Shown: piece by piece, positions 17,067-26,802 of the stretch
Numbering within the stretch: position 1 is the stretch's first letter
How the letters are laid out: each line of letters starts with the position of its first letter
Source: Bog-950 sp044228435
GTDB taxonomy: Bacteria > Bacteroidota > Bacteroidia > Chitinophagales > LD1
Length of the DNA stretch: 64,000 nucleotides
Assembly (NCBI GenBank): GCA_044228435.1
Contig: JBGAUW010000012.1
Coordinates: 81,092 to 145,091 of the forward strand
Direction of reading: 5' to 3'
Made by a program: the position numbers and the translations under genes
The notes under the pieces: model-generated
What the model saw: the letters and a program-made list of their open reading frames with translations, nothing else
The model's database searches: none
What the model was told of the DNA's origin: nothing

Positions 17067-17642
17067 ATGCCAAAAGTTTTTATTGAAGACAAAACATTTG
17101 AAAAGGTAAATTATACCCAAACGCCTTTCGAAAAAGGGGAGTACGAAAACTGCACTTTCGTTAACTGCACATTTATTAATACCGATTTAGCAGCTGTTAA
17201 TTTTGCCGATTGCATTTTTAAAGAGTGCGACCTTAGCATGGCTAAGCTTACCGATAGCTCTTTACGCGATGTAAGTTTTATAGGCTGTAAATTGTTGGGG
17301 CTAATGTTTCAGGATTGTAACGAGGCCACTTTTAAAGCAACGTTCGAAGGCTCTAACTTAAATCTGTCTTCGTTTTACAAGCTGCGGCTAAAAAAAATAA
17401 AATTTAAAGGCTGCAGTTTGCAAGAGGTAGATTTTACCGAGACCGACCTTAGCGGCGCCCAGTTTGATAACTGCGACCTTGGTGGAGCCACTTTCGAAAA
17501 CACCCTTTTAGAGAAAGCCGACCTGCGTACTGCCTATAATTACTCTATTCACCCCGAGTTAAACCACATAAAAGGCGCTAAATTTTCGGTCGCTGGTATA
17601 CCCGGCCTTTTGCAACAATATGGTATTGAGATAGAGTATTGA
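17067..17642 (+). CDS. Pentapeptide-repeat protein (Qnr-like fold)
   Basis: 191-residue cytoplasmic protein composed of pentapeptide repeats A(D/N)LXX in two blocks, residues about 25-95 and 105-170, separated by a short break (LNLSSFYKLRLKK). Repeats such as CTFVN CTFIN TDLAA VNFAD CIFKE CDLSM show Cys and Phe in the inward positions. The right-handed beta-helix formed this way can mimic DNA; relatives (Qnr, MfpA) protect gyrase from quinolones. Whether this chromosomal copy does so is not known. The tail NYSIHPELNHIKGAKFS...LLQQYGIEIEY is typical of this subgroup. A TATTGCGCC element at 17046-17054 is a candidate promoter. Confidence 0.9.
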   Translation: MPKVFIEDKTFEKVNYTQTPFEKGEYENCTFVNCTFINTDLAAVNFADCIFKECDLSMAKLTDSSLRDVSFIGCKLLGLMFQDCNEATFKATFEGSNLNLSSFYKLRLKKIKFKGCSLQEVDFTETDLSGAQFDNCDLGGATFENTLLEKADLRTAYNYSIHPELNHIKGAKFSVAGIPGLLQQYGIEIEY

Positions 17643-17764
17643 AATAAAAGCCGGGGTTATGGGGTTAAATCAGTTAAGTTTCTTTCGTAAAATAAAACTT
17701 TGCGCTTATTTCGCGCCACAATTAATTCTTATAAATCACTCAATATTAATACCCGCTAAAATTT

Positions 17765-18904
17765 ATGGCCATTTCGCAATTTAACTTTCCCACTACTATC
17801 CGCTTTGGTGCAGGCGTTGTAAACGAATTACCCGACTATTTAAAAAAGAACAACATAGCCCGTCCGCTGGTGGTTACCGACCCCAACGTGGCCCAGCTTG
17901 GGTTTTTCAAAAAAATAGTTGAAGACCTTAAAGCAAAGGGATTTGCCGTAGAAGTGTTTAGCAACATACACAAAAACCCGGTTAAAAGCGATGTATATGC
18001 CGGCGGCGATGCTTACGATGCACACAAAGCCGATAGTATAATTGGTATAGGTGGCGGCGCAGGCTTAGATGTAGCCCGTGCTATTTTATTGCGCGTAAAC
18101 CACCGCGAAGATTTATTTAAATACGACGACCTGATAGGCGGCGATGTATATGTAACGAACGATGTGCCGCACTTTATCACTATCCCTACCACCAGTGGTA
18201 CCGGTAGCGAGGTTGGCCGTAGTGCTATTATTGCCGATGATGTAACACACCAGAAGAAAATTTTGTTTTCGCCTAAGCTGCTGGCTAAAATTGTATTTGC
18301 CGACCCTCTACTTACCATGGAGCTGCCTCCTTTTATTACAGCCGCTACCGGTATGGATGCCCTTACCCATAACATGGAAGCTTTTTTAGCTAAAAACTAT
18401 CACCCTATTTGCGATGGTATTGCACTGGAAGGTATCCGCCTTATCCATCTTTCGTTAGAAAAAGCAACCAACAGCCCCGATGTAGAAAGCCGCAGCAATA
18501 TGCTTTTGGCAAGTATGATGGGTGCAATCGCCTTTCAAAAAGGCCTGGGTGTAGTACACTCGCTGGCGCACCCGCTATCGAGCCTGTTAGATACGCACCA
18601 CGGCTTAGCCAACGCGGTAAACATTCCTTATGGTATGAAGTTTAACATCGAAGGTTTTGAAGATAAATTTAAACGCATTGCCCGCACGCTGGAGCTGAAA
18701 GATGAGAGCGGTGCTGGTGTTGTACAATACTTGTTTGATTTAAACAGCAAGGTAAACATACCGCACAAGCTTAGCGCTATTGGAGTAAAAGAGGAGCATT
18801 TAGAAACTCTGGCCGATTTAGCCTTTGCCGATTTTGCACACCCCAATAACCCCAAACCGGTTAGTCGCGCCGATTTTAGAAAGCTATACGGCGAAGCTTT
18901 GTAA
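17765..18904 (+). CDS. Iron-containing alcohol dehydrogenase
   Basis: Group III (iron-dependent) alcohol dehydrogenase of 379 residues, interconverting primary alcohols and aldehydes with NAD(P). The nucleotide-binding GIGGGAGLDVARAI and the Thr-rich ITIPTTSGTGSEVGRSAII are present. Metal ligands lie in MDALTHNMEA, VHSLAHPLS and THHGLANAV, the standard D/H/H/H set. The enzyme heads a set with a PuuD-type amidase (43 bp gap) and an aldehyde dehydrogenase (77 bp), suggesting a pathway running alcohol or amine to aldehyde to acid. The natural substrate is not evident; 4-hydroxybutyrate-like compounds are one option. Confidence 0.92.
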   Translation: MAISQFNFPTTIRFGAGVVNELPDYLKKNNIARPLVVTDPNVAQLGFFKKIVEDLKAKGFAVEVFSNIHKNPVKSDVYAGGDAYDAHKADSIIGIGGGAGLDVARAILLRVNHREDLFKYDDLIGGDVYVTNDVPHFITIPTTSGTGSEVGRSAIIADDVTHQKKILFSPKLLAKIVFADPLLTMELPPFITAATGMDALTHNMEAFLAKNYHPICDGIALEGIRLIHLSLEKATNSPDVESRSNMLLASMMGAIAFQKGLGVVHSLAHPLSSLLDTHHGLANAVNIPYGMKFNIEGFEDKFKRIARTLELKDESGAGVVQYLFDLNSKVNIPHKLSAIGVKEEHLETLADLAFADFAHPNNPKPVSRADFRKLYGEAL

Positions 18905-18947
18905 TTTGTATTGTCTGATTACTTTATACTAACTACTTATTACTACT

Positions 18948-19661
18948 ATGAAGATTGGCCTAACATTTACCGAGTCGCGATGGGAAAACTACCCCGTATG
19001 GATCAAGGGCAGCGATGAAACAATAGAGATTGTTGAGTTGCATTGGGAGAAGCATGATTTGGATGAAGTGTGGGATTTGGTAGAAGATTGCGATGGCATT
19101 GTGTTAACCGGCGGTGTAGATATTCATCCGAGGTTTTATGAAAATGAACGGCTTCAGTTTCCGAATGGCGATGGCAAGTTTAACGAAGCCCGCGATGAAT
19201 TTGAAATGCATGTGTTTGAAACGGCCCTTAATTTTAATCTGCCTGTATTGGCTATATGCCGCGGCCTGCAATTAGTAAATGTAGCCTTAGGCGGCAATTT
19301 GGTGCAAGATCTTGAGGAGGCTGGAAAGAAAAACCACCGCCGCATGAACGATGTAGACGATGAACACCCTATTGCAATAGTAGAGGGTAGCTTATTGAAA
19401 CAGGTAGTAGGCGGTACAACGGCCAATACAAATGGCGCACACCACCAGGCCATAGGCAACCTTAGCGAAGAGCTAATGGTAAGCGCCACTGCCGCAGATG
19501 GAGTAATAGAAGCTGTGGAGTGGAAAGATAAAGTAGGCGAACCCTGGATGCTTTGCGTGCAATGGCACCCCGAAAGAATGAAAGACCGCGAAACTAACCC
19601 GGCCTCTAAAGCTGTTAGGGAAGCGTTTTTGAAAGAAGCCAAAGGCAATGGTAACCACTAA
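18948..19661 (+). CDS. Class I glutamine amidotransferase, gamma-glutamyl-GABA hydrolase-like (PuuD/peptidase C26)
   Basis: 237-residue enzyme of the peptidase C26 family, which cleaves gamma-glutamyl amides such as gamma-glutamyl-GABA. The catalytic nucleophile Cys104 sits in AICRGLQLVN, the oxyanion region in LTGGVDIHP, the His207/Glu209 pair in QWHPER, and the substrate block in NGAHHQAI. It is shorter at the N terminus than E. coli PuuD but otherwise typical. It lies between an iron alcohol dehydrogenase and an aldehyde dehydrogenase in the same direction, an arrangement that recalls the gamma-glutamylated polyamine route; no PuuA or PuuB homologue is next to it. Confidence 0.9.
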   Translation: MKIGLTFTESRWENYPVWIKGSDETIEIVELHWEKHDLDEVWDLVEDCDGIVLTGGVDIHPRFYENERLQFPNGDGKFNEARDEFEMHVFETALNFNLPVLAICRGLQLVNVALGGNLVQDLEEAGKKNHRRMNDVDDEHPIAIVEGSLLKQVVGGTTANTNGAHHQAIGNLSEELMVSATAADGVIEAVEWKDKVGEPWMLCVQWHPERMKDRETNPASKAVREAFLKEAKGNGNH

Positions 19662-19738
19662 AACATCAAAGAATACTTTTTAAAACAATAAATAAGCTTC
19701 GTGGCCTTAGTGCCCTTAGTGGTTCAATCCTCCTAAAC

Positions 19739-21103
19739 ATGAACGTAACAAACCCCGCAACCGGCGCTACCATCGCCACACTTAAAGAAGACAACGCTGC
19801 TTCCTTAAAAAAGAAACTGACCCTGCTTAAGACCGGCCAAAAAAAATGGGCTGCTGTGCCTTTAAAAAAGCGCGTGGCTGTATTGCAAAAGTTTTCAGCA
19901 CTGCTGAATGATAACATAGAAGAAAGCGCCGTTATACTTACCAGCGAGGTAGGTAAACCATTACAGCAAAGCCGCAACGAAGTGAACGGCGCTCGCAACC
20001 GTATTAAATGGCTAACCGATAATGCCACTAAATACCTGGCCGATGAAATAATGGTAGATGATAACAACCTGCGCGAAAAAATAAGCTACGAACCACTGGG
20101 TGTGGTTTGCAACATAAGCGCCTGGAACTACCCCTACCTGGTAGGTACCAACGTGTTTGTGCCGGCATTGCTGGCGGGCAATTCAGTTTTATATAAACCG
20201 TCCGAGTTTTCCAGCCTTACCGGTTTGCAAATAGAAAAACTATTGAAAAAAGCCGGCGTGCCAGACGATGCCTTTCAGGTAGCCGTAGGTGCGCGCGAGG
20301 TAGGAGAGGCTTTATTGAATATGGATTTAGATGGCTATTTCTTCACCGGTTCGTATGCTACCGGCAAATTTATTTACGAAAAGGTAGCCCCTAAAATGGT
20401 GCCGGTTGGTTTAGAGCTGGGAGGTAAAGACCCGCTTTATGTGGCCAGCGATGTGAAGGATATTAAAGGCATAGCTGCCGGCACGGCCGATGGCGCTTTT
20501 TATAACAACGGCCAAAGCTGTTGTAGTGTAGAGCGTATTTACGTACACGAAAAAGTATACGATAAGTATGTAGAAGAGTTTGCCAAAGAAGTGAAAAGCT
20601 ATAAGCTTGGTCAACCGGTAGAAGATGGCGTTTACATTGGCGCCCTTACCCGCCCCGCCCAGCTACAGGTGGTAGATACGCAGGTAAAAGATGCCGTAAA
20701 AAAAGGAGCAAAAGTGCTAACCGGTGGCAAAAAAGTAGCTGGTAAAGGCAATTTTTACGAGCCAACCGTGCTGGTAAATGTGAACCATAAAATGAAGGTA
20801 ATGCGCGATGAAAGCTTCGGCCCTGTAATTGGCATTATGAAGGTAAAAAGCGATGAAGAAGCGTTGGAATTAATGAACGATACCGAATACGGATTAACAG
20901 CCGCTGTATATACTGCAAGTAAACAACGCGCCGAAAAGTTATTGGCACAAACCAACTCAGGCACCGGTTACTGGAACTGCTGCGACCGGGTAAGCGCCGC
21001 CCTGCCATGGAGCGGACGTAAACATTCGGGCTTTGGTTCTACCTTATCGTATGTAGGCTTAAGGGCGTTTACCAAAATAAAGGGATATCACCTGAGAGGC
21101 TAA
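19739..21103 (+). CDS. NAD-dependent aldehyde dehydrogenase
   Basis: Aldehyde dehydrogenase superfamily member of 454 residues, oxidising an aldehyde to a carboxylic acid with NAD(P). The proton-abstracting Glu226 lies in LELGGKD, the nucleophile Cys261 in NNGQSC, and the C-terminal WSGRKHSGFGSTLS is standard. A second Cys follows directly (CC). It completes the ADH / PuuD-like / ALDH set. The upstream gap holds CTTAGTGCCCTTAGTGG, a common Bacteroidota intergenic sequence. The gene ends with a strong terminator, so the operon ends here. Confidence 0.92.
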   Translation: MNVTNPATGATIATLKEDNAASLKKKLTLLKTGQKKWAAVPLKKRVAVLQKFSALLNDNIEESAVILTSEVGKPLQQSRNEVNGARNRIKWLTDNATKYLADEIMVDDNNLREKISYEPLGVVCNISAWNYPYLVGTNVFVPALLAGNSVLYKPSEFSSLTGLQIEKLLKKAGVPDDAFQVAVGAREVGEALLNMDLDGYFFTGSYATGKFIYEKVAPKMVPVGLELGGKDPLYVASDVKDIKGIAAGTADGAFYNNGQSCCSVERIYVHEKVYDKYVEEFAKEVKSYKLGQPVEDGVYIGALTRPAQLQVVDTQVKDAVKKGAKVLTGGKKVAGKGNFYEPTVLVNVNHKMKVMRDESFGPVIGIMKVKSDEEALELMNDTEYGLTAAVYTASKQRAEKLLAQTNSGTGYWNCCDRVSAALPWSGRKHSGFGSTLSYVGLRAFTKIKGYHLRG

Positions 21104-21130
21104 TTATCTTTCAGTAAATAATGTATTTTT

Positions 21131-21170
21131 AAACAACCGAAGCTTTCTCAGCTTCGGTTGTTTTGTTTTG
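21131..21170 (+). terminator. Rho-independent terminator of the ADH-PuuD-ALDH operon
   Basis: A perfect 14-bp stem AAACAACCGAAGCT / AGCTTCGGTTGTTT with a TTCTC loop, followed by TTTGTTTTG. Confidence 0.9.
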
Positions 21171-21212
21171 CAGTGGCTTTGTTTTTGCAGTAACCCTTAA
21201 AAGGTAATTACC

Positions 21213-21596
21213 ATGAAACCCGATACCACACAAAAGCCCCTTACCCTTATAATAGATAACCTGGGCTCACCCGATGCGCCGGTGCAAATTGGATTTTATG
21301 CACGCGGCAATAAATTTTTAGATACTAACGACCAGTTAAAGCGCTACATTTTTAGCCCCAACGGCGAAATACTTACTGCCCACATAACCGATTTGCCATA
21401 CGGAGAATATGCCTTTGCTCTTTTTCAGGATTTGAAGGAAAAGGGAAAAATTGCCCGGAACCTATTAGGCATACCAACCGACCCTTATGCTTTTTCTAAT
21501 AATGTAAGGCCTGCCTTTAAAGCCCCTAAATTTGATGAATGTTGCTTTGATTATAGCGACCGTAATCATACCGTTCATATTACCATGATAAAATAG
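21213..21596 (+). CDS. DUF2141-like protein without a signal peptide
   Basis: 127-residue protein matching the DUF2141 pattern: LTLIIDNL near the start, PNGEILTAHITDLPYGEYAFALFQD in the middle, NLLGIPTDPYAFSNN and the closing HTVHITMIK. Most DUF2141 proteins are exported beta-sandwiches; this one begins MKPDTTQKPLTL with no signal peptide, so it is either cytoplasmic or its true start is misplaced. No upstream in-frame start with a signal sequence is apparent. Function is unknown. It follows the terminator of the preceding operon and stands alone. Confidence 0.82.
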   Translation: MKPDTTQKPLTLIIDNLGSPDAPVQIGFYARGNKFLDTNDQLKRYIFSPNGEILTAHITDLPYGEYAFALFQDLKEKGKIARNLLGIPTDPYAFSNNVRPAFKAPKFDECCFDYSDRNHTVHITMIK

Positions 21597-21908
21597 ATGT
21601 TCAAGCACAGCGCATCTTAGAAGGCTGAAAATTAAATACATACGGGTATTTAATAATTAATTTCTGCACCGGGACACATCTTGCATTGCTAAAGTAATTC
21701 ACTTGACTTTGGACAGCAACACCGGTCAATCATAATGGCGACTAAAATTGCTTTATGTTCAAACTTCAGCAATCATATTTTAATACATATTTTAATTTGC
21801 TCAATACAAAAAGCCTAAGCATATTCGCCCGCTGTAAAAAATGAGCCCTTAACCGGTTGGCTGTGCACTTTTGTATTTTTTGTCACTAACACACTATAAT
21901 ATATCTCT
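21597..21908. other. 312-bp intergenic region before the SprB adhesin
   Basis: No gene or clear element is seen. The AT-rich stretch should hold the promoter of the adhesin; CACTTTTG at 21866-21873 is a weak -7 candidate. Confidence 0.4.
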
Positions 21909-24900
21909 ATGAACAAATTTCTATCCATGAGTTTGGTGCTTTTATTTAGCACAACCACGCTCCTGTTAACTGCCCAATTAACCACTATTCCGCTTGGCAC
22001 TTCCGGTAACGTGCTTACGGTAGCCGAGCCAAACACCACTACCCTGGATGCTGATAATAGCCTTGGCGCTATAACCTTTATACACCGCACCGACCCTACC
22101 GTTTTTACATCGGGTAATAGTTCGCAATTCCGGTTTGATGTATCGAAGGATAATGGTACTACCTGGAACAATAACTTAGGCCCCATTAACAGCGGTGCCG
22201 CTCTTAATAGTACGGCTTTTGCACGTTATCCACAGGGTATTATTTTTAACCCGACAGGCAATTTGAATGATGATAGTGCTTACCTGATTTACTCAGGCAC
22301 CTATCATGATAATACAACCTGGCAGGGCCAGAACAGAGGCCGTGGTAAGTTAACCGGCATCACCTCTACGTTTAACAGCAGTTTCGATGCTATTAATGGT
22401 GGCCGTACAGCCATTGGCAGTAGCTTATGCCAGGGTGCACCGGGTGTTTTTTGGGCGGTGAATGTGAACGACAATACGCTGGATTTTACTGGTTCTTCTG
22501 TTTCTACAGTTACAGGCATTTCGGTTCAAAAAGGAGTTTATAACAGCACCACACGCAATGTAACATGGACCACCACCACCCTGCCGGTAACTTTTGCTAA
22601 AAATTCAGCTGGCAACAGTCAGTGTACATCATGGAATATTGCTTTCGATCCAACCGGTCAATATGGATGGATATCGGTTTTGGGTGATATCACCTTGGAT
22701 GCAGATAGCGTTTTGGATCCCATTTTTTGGAAAACCACCAATGGTGGAACTACCTGGTCATCTGCTATCCGTGTTGATTTGGATAACATTGGTGGTATAA
22801 AAGATTACATGGATTCAGTTGATTATAACCAGGCGCCGGCTTCACTTAAACCTACTACTACCTTCGATTCTGATTTATCGGTAGATTATCTTGGCAACCC
22901 ACACCTTTTAACCCTGGTGGCAAGTAGTGGTTCAGATTATAGTGTACAATTTGCTGGATTTGAGGTTTGGGATATTACATACGCCGCCTCGGCACCTTGC
23001 CCTTGGTACGGAAACCTTTTTAGCAAAACGTACACCCTGCGGGGAACACATTCAAACGAACTGGTGAATGAAGATAACCGCCCGCAAATTTGCCGTAATT
23101 CCGATGGCACTAAACTGTTTTTTGCATGGACGAGCACAGACGTAGCCTATTGGCAAGCATTGGATAATAACCACCCCAACTTAATTATGGTCGGTCTTGA
23201 TGTAAGCACCGGTGTACGCACGGCAACGTTTAATATGACAGCTAATGATACTAAATGGAGTGGGGGAACTACGCAATCCGCTGTTGGTACTTACGGGGGT
23301 GCACCGTTTACTGTAATTGGTCAAACGGCCATTGATATAGCGCCTACTTATTATACAATTCCTACAGTGTTTACGCAAATGGATTACACAAACGGCGGCG
23401 CTATACCTAATGTTAGTTCCGAAACTCCGGCTGCTCACTTTTATGCTGATAACATCATATTTGCTGATGCCGATTTTATATACTTCTCCGATATTATAAA
23501 CCCGGTTATTACACTTAACGGCGCTAACCCTTTAAATCTTACTGTAGGGCAGACATATAACGAACCGGGCGCTACAGCTACAGATTGTATCGATGGTGCT
23601 CTTACTCCATCCATAACCGGTACGGTTAATACAAATGTGGCCGGCACCTATACCATAACGTATGTAGCTACTGATGCAGCCGGTAACAGCGATACGGCAA
23701 TACGTATAGTAAATGTAACGGGCGGCTCGGGTTCTGCCTGCAGCCCTAATGCAAACACCACGCAGGGCTTAGAACCTAAGGCTGCTAACGTAAGTTGTAT
23801 AACCCGTGGCGCTTCATTTAGCCAGGTATACACTTTTGTAGTACCGTCATCGGTGGCAGGCGCAGCAATAAGCAGTATAACTATAGATAGTATTGTCAAT
23901 TTACCCGCTGGCCTTACCTGGGCTGGTGGTGTTACCCCTGCAACTTATGCAGGTGGCACATCGGGTTGCTTTACGGTAAGTGGTATTACTAACGCCCCCT
24001 GCGGACAATACACCATGCTTATTTATGTTACCATTGTTACGCAATTAGGTACTTTTTCGGGCCAGGAACTTACGGCCCTTGCCGGCCAGTTTGGTTTAGC
24101 TGGTTTCGAACAGGAATATCTTCGCGTTATATCATCGGGCAACGCCTGCCCTGCAGTAAATACTTCGCCGGGCAGTACGTTTGTAGCTTACCCAAATTGC
24201 AGCTCGGGTGGCAGTATATCTGTTACACTTAGCCAAACTGCAGTTAGCTGTTTCGGCCAATCTACAGGCTCAATTACGGCTACCGCTACAGGTGGTAGCA
24301 ACTATAGCTATGCCTGGAGCAACGGTGGAGCTAATGCAGCTACTATTACTGGTTTATCAGCAGGTAACTATCGTGTTACTGTTACCAGCGGTGGTGGCCA
24401 AACTGCAACAGCCACTATTGATGTTACGCAGCCTTCAACCGCACTTACTGTATCGGCTAATGCAACTGCAACTACCTGCACCGGTTCAACCGGAACAGCA
24501 ACGGCTACCGCTACCGGTGGCACTGCTGGTTATACATATGTATGGAGCAATAGTGCATCCGGTGCAACTATCAGCAACCTGGCCGCGGGTAATTACCGTG
24601 TAACAGCTACCGATAGCAAAGGCTGCACAGCCACAGCCAGCGTTTCGGTTTCTTCGGGCAGCGCTATTGCTGTTTCTATATCTACCGGTACAGTTAACTG
24701 CTTTGGCGGCAGTACCGGTATAGCTACAGCTAACCCTACCAATAATAATGGCGCTGTAACGTATAACTGGAGCCGCGGAATAGGAAATTCAGCTACGGTT
24801 GCCAATCTTAGTGCGGGTGCTATAACGGTTACAGCTACCGATGCAGGTGGATGTTCGGCCAGCGCTTCGGCCGTTGTTACTCAGCCAGCTGCACCGCTTT

Positions 24901-26717
24901 CGGTTACCGCTTCCTCAACCAACACAGGTTGCTCGGGCAACACCGGTTCGGTTACAACTTCAGTAACAGGGGGTACTATAGCATACACTTATTTATGGAG
25001 CAATAGCAGCACAAACTCAAGTCTTACTAACCTGGGCGCAGGCACTTATGTAGTAACGGTTACCGATGATAAAGGTTGTTCAGCTACAGCATCGGCTACT
25101 GTAACCTCGCCTGCAAACTTTACAGTATCGGTAAGTGCGGTTGCTGTAACCTGCTACGGTCAAAGCACCGGTAGTGTAACAGCAACGGTTACAGGCGCCA
25201 CCGGCAATATAAACTATGCATGGAACACCGGCCCTAATACAGCATCACTTAGTAACCAACCGGCAGGCACTTACCAGGTTACAGTTACCGATGGAAGCGG
25301 TTGCTCAAAAACAGCCAGCGGAACTATTACTCAACCGGCAGTGCCTTTGGCTGTTAATGTTTCAACTACTAATTCAACCTGCGGCGCAAGCACGGGCAGT
25401 GCAACAGCTACTGTAACTGGCAATAACGGTAATACCACTTATAGCTGGAGCGGAGGAAATGGTGGAAATACGGCAACTATAAGCTCTCTGGCTGCTGGTA
25501 TTTACAATGTAACAGTTACGGCTGGTGGTTGCACAGCTACCGCAGCCGGCGCAATTAATAATTCAAACGGACCAACCTTAAGCATACTGCAAAATAACCC
25601 AACCTGTTTCGGTTCTACCAATGGCTCGGCCACAGCGGTGCCAAGTGGTGGCCAGCAGCCTTACAGCTATATTTGGAATAACAACAGCACCAGCCCAAGT
25701 ATTACGGGTGTTATAGCAGGCACATATACAGTTATTGTTACCGACAACGGCGGCTGTGCAGCTACACGCGTAGTAACGCTTACCCAGCCAGATGCTATCA
25801 CTTTTAACCCTACGGTTACCAATGTAACCTGCAATGGTGGCCAAAACGGCGCTGCGAGTGTAGCAGTGGGTGGTGGTACCGGGCCTTACCAGTATGGCTG
25901 GAGCAACTCAACTTCGCAAAACTCAATCAGCAATGTAGCTGCCGGTGCATATACACTTACTGTAACCGATAGCCGTTCGTGCACGGCAGTAAATACAGTT
26001 ACTATTACGCAACCTTCTGCCATTTCTGTAACCGCTAGTGCAACGCCGGCTACCTGCGCCGGTGCTGCTACCGGTACTGCTACAGCAAGTGCTAATGGCG
26101 GGCAAGGCGCGCTTACTTATAGCTGGAGCAATACAAATTCAGGCACTACTATAAGCAACCTTACAGCAGGTGCTTACAGAGTTACTGTAACCGATGGCAA
26201 CGGTTGCACCGTTAGCGCAACAACCACTGTTACAGAACCAGTAGCACTTACGGTTGCCGTTACAACGGGCAACGGTACTGCAACTGCTACACCGGCTGGT
26301 GGCAACACCCCTTACACTTACAACTGGAACAACTCGCAAACCACGGCAACTGCCAGCGGTTTAGCTGCCGGCACAGCTACGGTAACTGTAACCGATAGCA
26401 AAGGATGCACCGCTACTGCCAGCGGCAATGTGGTAGTTAGTGGAATTGAAGAAGCCACTCTGGCTAATACAGTTATTATGGTTTATCCTAACCCTGCCAG
26501 CGACGTATTGAATGTAGATGTGGAATTAACTAAAACACACAATGTTCAATTACGCGTTACCGATGCTACGGGTAAATTAGTATACCTATCGCAGCAGACA
26601 GCCTCGGGCAGCTTTAAACAACCTTTAAACACTACTACTTTTGCCGCTGGTGTTTATGTGTTGGAATTGAAACTCGATAACTACTCTACTTATCGTCGCT
26701 TTGTTATTGGCAGATAA
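21909..26717 (+). CDS. Giant T9SS-secreted protein with Asp-box propeller, DUF5011-like and ten SprB repeats
   Basis: 1602-residue secreted protein. A signal peptide (about 1-21) is followed by a region with Asp-box motifs (SKDNGTTW, TTNGGTTW), as in sialidase-type propellers, up to about residue 500. Residues 531-606 form an Ig-like DUF5011/HYR domain (TVGQTYNEPGATATD...ATDAAGNSDTA). Residues about 770-1510 contain ten SprB-type repeats of roughly 75 residues, each with a Y-x-W-(S/N) core, a GLSAGNYRVTVT strand and a Gly-Cys-Thr-Ala turn. The last 85 residues are a type A T9SS sorting domain (VYPNPASDVLN...YRRFVIGR). Proteins with SprB repeats are surface adhesins involved in gliding or attachment in related bacteria; no gliding genes lie nearby. 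Confidence 0.92.
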   Translation: MNKFLSMSLVLLFSTTTLLLTAQLTTIPLGTSGNVLTVAEPNTTTLDADNSLGAITFIHRTDPTVFTSGNSSQFRFDVSKDNGTTWNNNLGPINSGAALNSTAFARYPQGIIFNPTGNLNDDSAYLIYSGTYHDNTTWQGQNRGRGKLTGITSTFNSSFDAINGGRTAIGSSLCQGAPGVFWAVNVNDNTLDFTGSSVSTVTGISVQKGVYNSTTRNVTWTTTTLPVTFAKNSAGNSQCTSWNIAFDPTGQYGWISVLGDITLDADSVLDPIFWKTTNGGTTWSSAIRVDLDNIGGIKDYMDSVDYNQAPASLKPTTTFDSDLSVDYLGNPHLLTLVASSGSDYSVQFAGFEVWDITYAASAPCPWYGNLFSKTYTLRGTHSNELVNEDNRPQICRNSDGTKLFFAWTSTDVAYWQALDNNHPNLIMVGLDVSTGVRTATFNMTANDTKWSGGTTQSAVGTYGGAPFTVIGQTAIDIAPTYYTIPTVFTQMDYTNGGAIPNVSSETPAAHFYADNIIFADADFIYFSDIINPVITLNGANPLNLTVGQTYNEPGATATDCIDGALTPSITGTVNTNVAGTYTITYVATDAAGNSDTAIRIVNVTGGSGSACSPNANTTQGLEPKAANVSCITRGASFSQVYTFVVPSSVAGAAISSITIDSIVNLPAGLTWAGGVTPATYAGGTSGCFTVSGITNAPCGQYTMLIYVTIVTQLGTFSGQELTALAGQFGLAGFEQEYLRVISSGNACPAVNTSPGSTFVAYPNCSSGGSISVTLSQTAVSCFGQSTGSITATATGGSNYSYAWSNGGANAATITGLSAGNYRVTVTSGGGQTATATIDVTQPSTALTVSANATATTCTGSTGTATATATGGTAGYTYVWSNSASGATISNLAAGNYRVTATDSKGCTATASVSVSSGSAIAVSISTGTVNCFGGSTGIATANPTNNNGAVTYNWSRGIGNSATVANLSAGAITVTATDAGGCSASASAVVTQPAAPLSVTASSTNTGCSGNTGSVTTSVTGGTIAYTYLWSNSSTNSSLTNLGAGTYVVTVTDDKGCSATASATVTSPANFTVSVSAVAVTCYGQSTGSVTATVTGATGNINYAWNTGPNTASLSNQPAGTYQVTVTDGSGCSKTASGTITQPAVPLAVNVSTTNSTCGASTGSATATVTGNNGNTTYSWSGGNGGNTATISSLAAGIYNVTVTAGGCTATAAGAINNSNGPTLSILQNNPTCFGSTNGSATAVPSGGQQPYSYIWNNNSTSPSITGVIAGTYTVIVTDNGGCAATRVVTLTQPDAITFNPTVTNVTCNGGQNGAASVAVGGGTGPYQYGWSNSTSQNSISNVAAGAYTLTVTDSRSCTAVNTVTITQPSAISVTASATPATCAGAATGTATASANGGQGALTYSWSNTNSGTTISNLTAGAYRVTVTDGNGCTVSATTTVTEPVALTVAVTTGNGTATATPAGGNTPYTYNWNNSQTTATASGLAAGTATVTVTDSKGCTATASGNVVVSGIEEATLANTVIMVYPNPASDVLNVDVELTKTHNVQLRVTDATGKLVYLSQQTASGSFKQPLNTTTFAAGVYVLELKLDNYSTYRRFVIGR
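24220..26440 (+). repeat. Tandem SprB-repeat coding units
   Basis: Ten diverged in-frame units of about 220 bp, recognisable by TATRCATGGAGCAA-like cores and GTAACWGTTACCGA-like ends. They are coding repeats, not mobile DNA, but they are prone to recombination and assembly collapse. Confidence 0.85.
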
Positions 26718-26740
26718 AACTGAGAATAACCAGCACTAAT

Positions 26741-26776
26741 AAAAAAGGGAGCCATTGTAAAATGGTTCCCTTTTTT
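26741..26776. terminator. Bidirectional terminator
   Basis: A 16-bp stem AAAAAAGGGAGCCATT / AATGGTTCCCTTTTTT (one G-U pair) with a GTAA loop serves the adhesin gene and the convergent response-regulator gene. Confidence 0.92.
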
Positions 26777-26802
26777 ATTTGATGTAATCCGTACGTCCGT
26801 TC

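Noticed and set aside
19154..19648. 164-residue minus-strand frame within the amidase gene
   Set aside because: Antisense shadow; the plus-strand catalytic residues leave no room for doubt.
24220..26440. Tandem repeats considered as a CRISPR-like array
   Set aside because: Unit length about 220 bp, in frame, diverged, with no unique spacers; they encode SprB domains.
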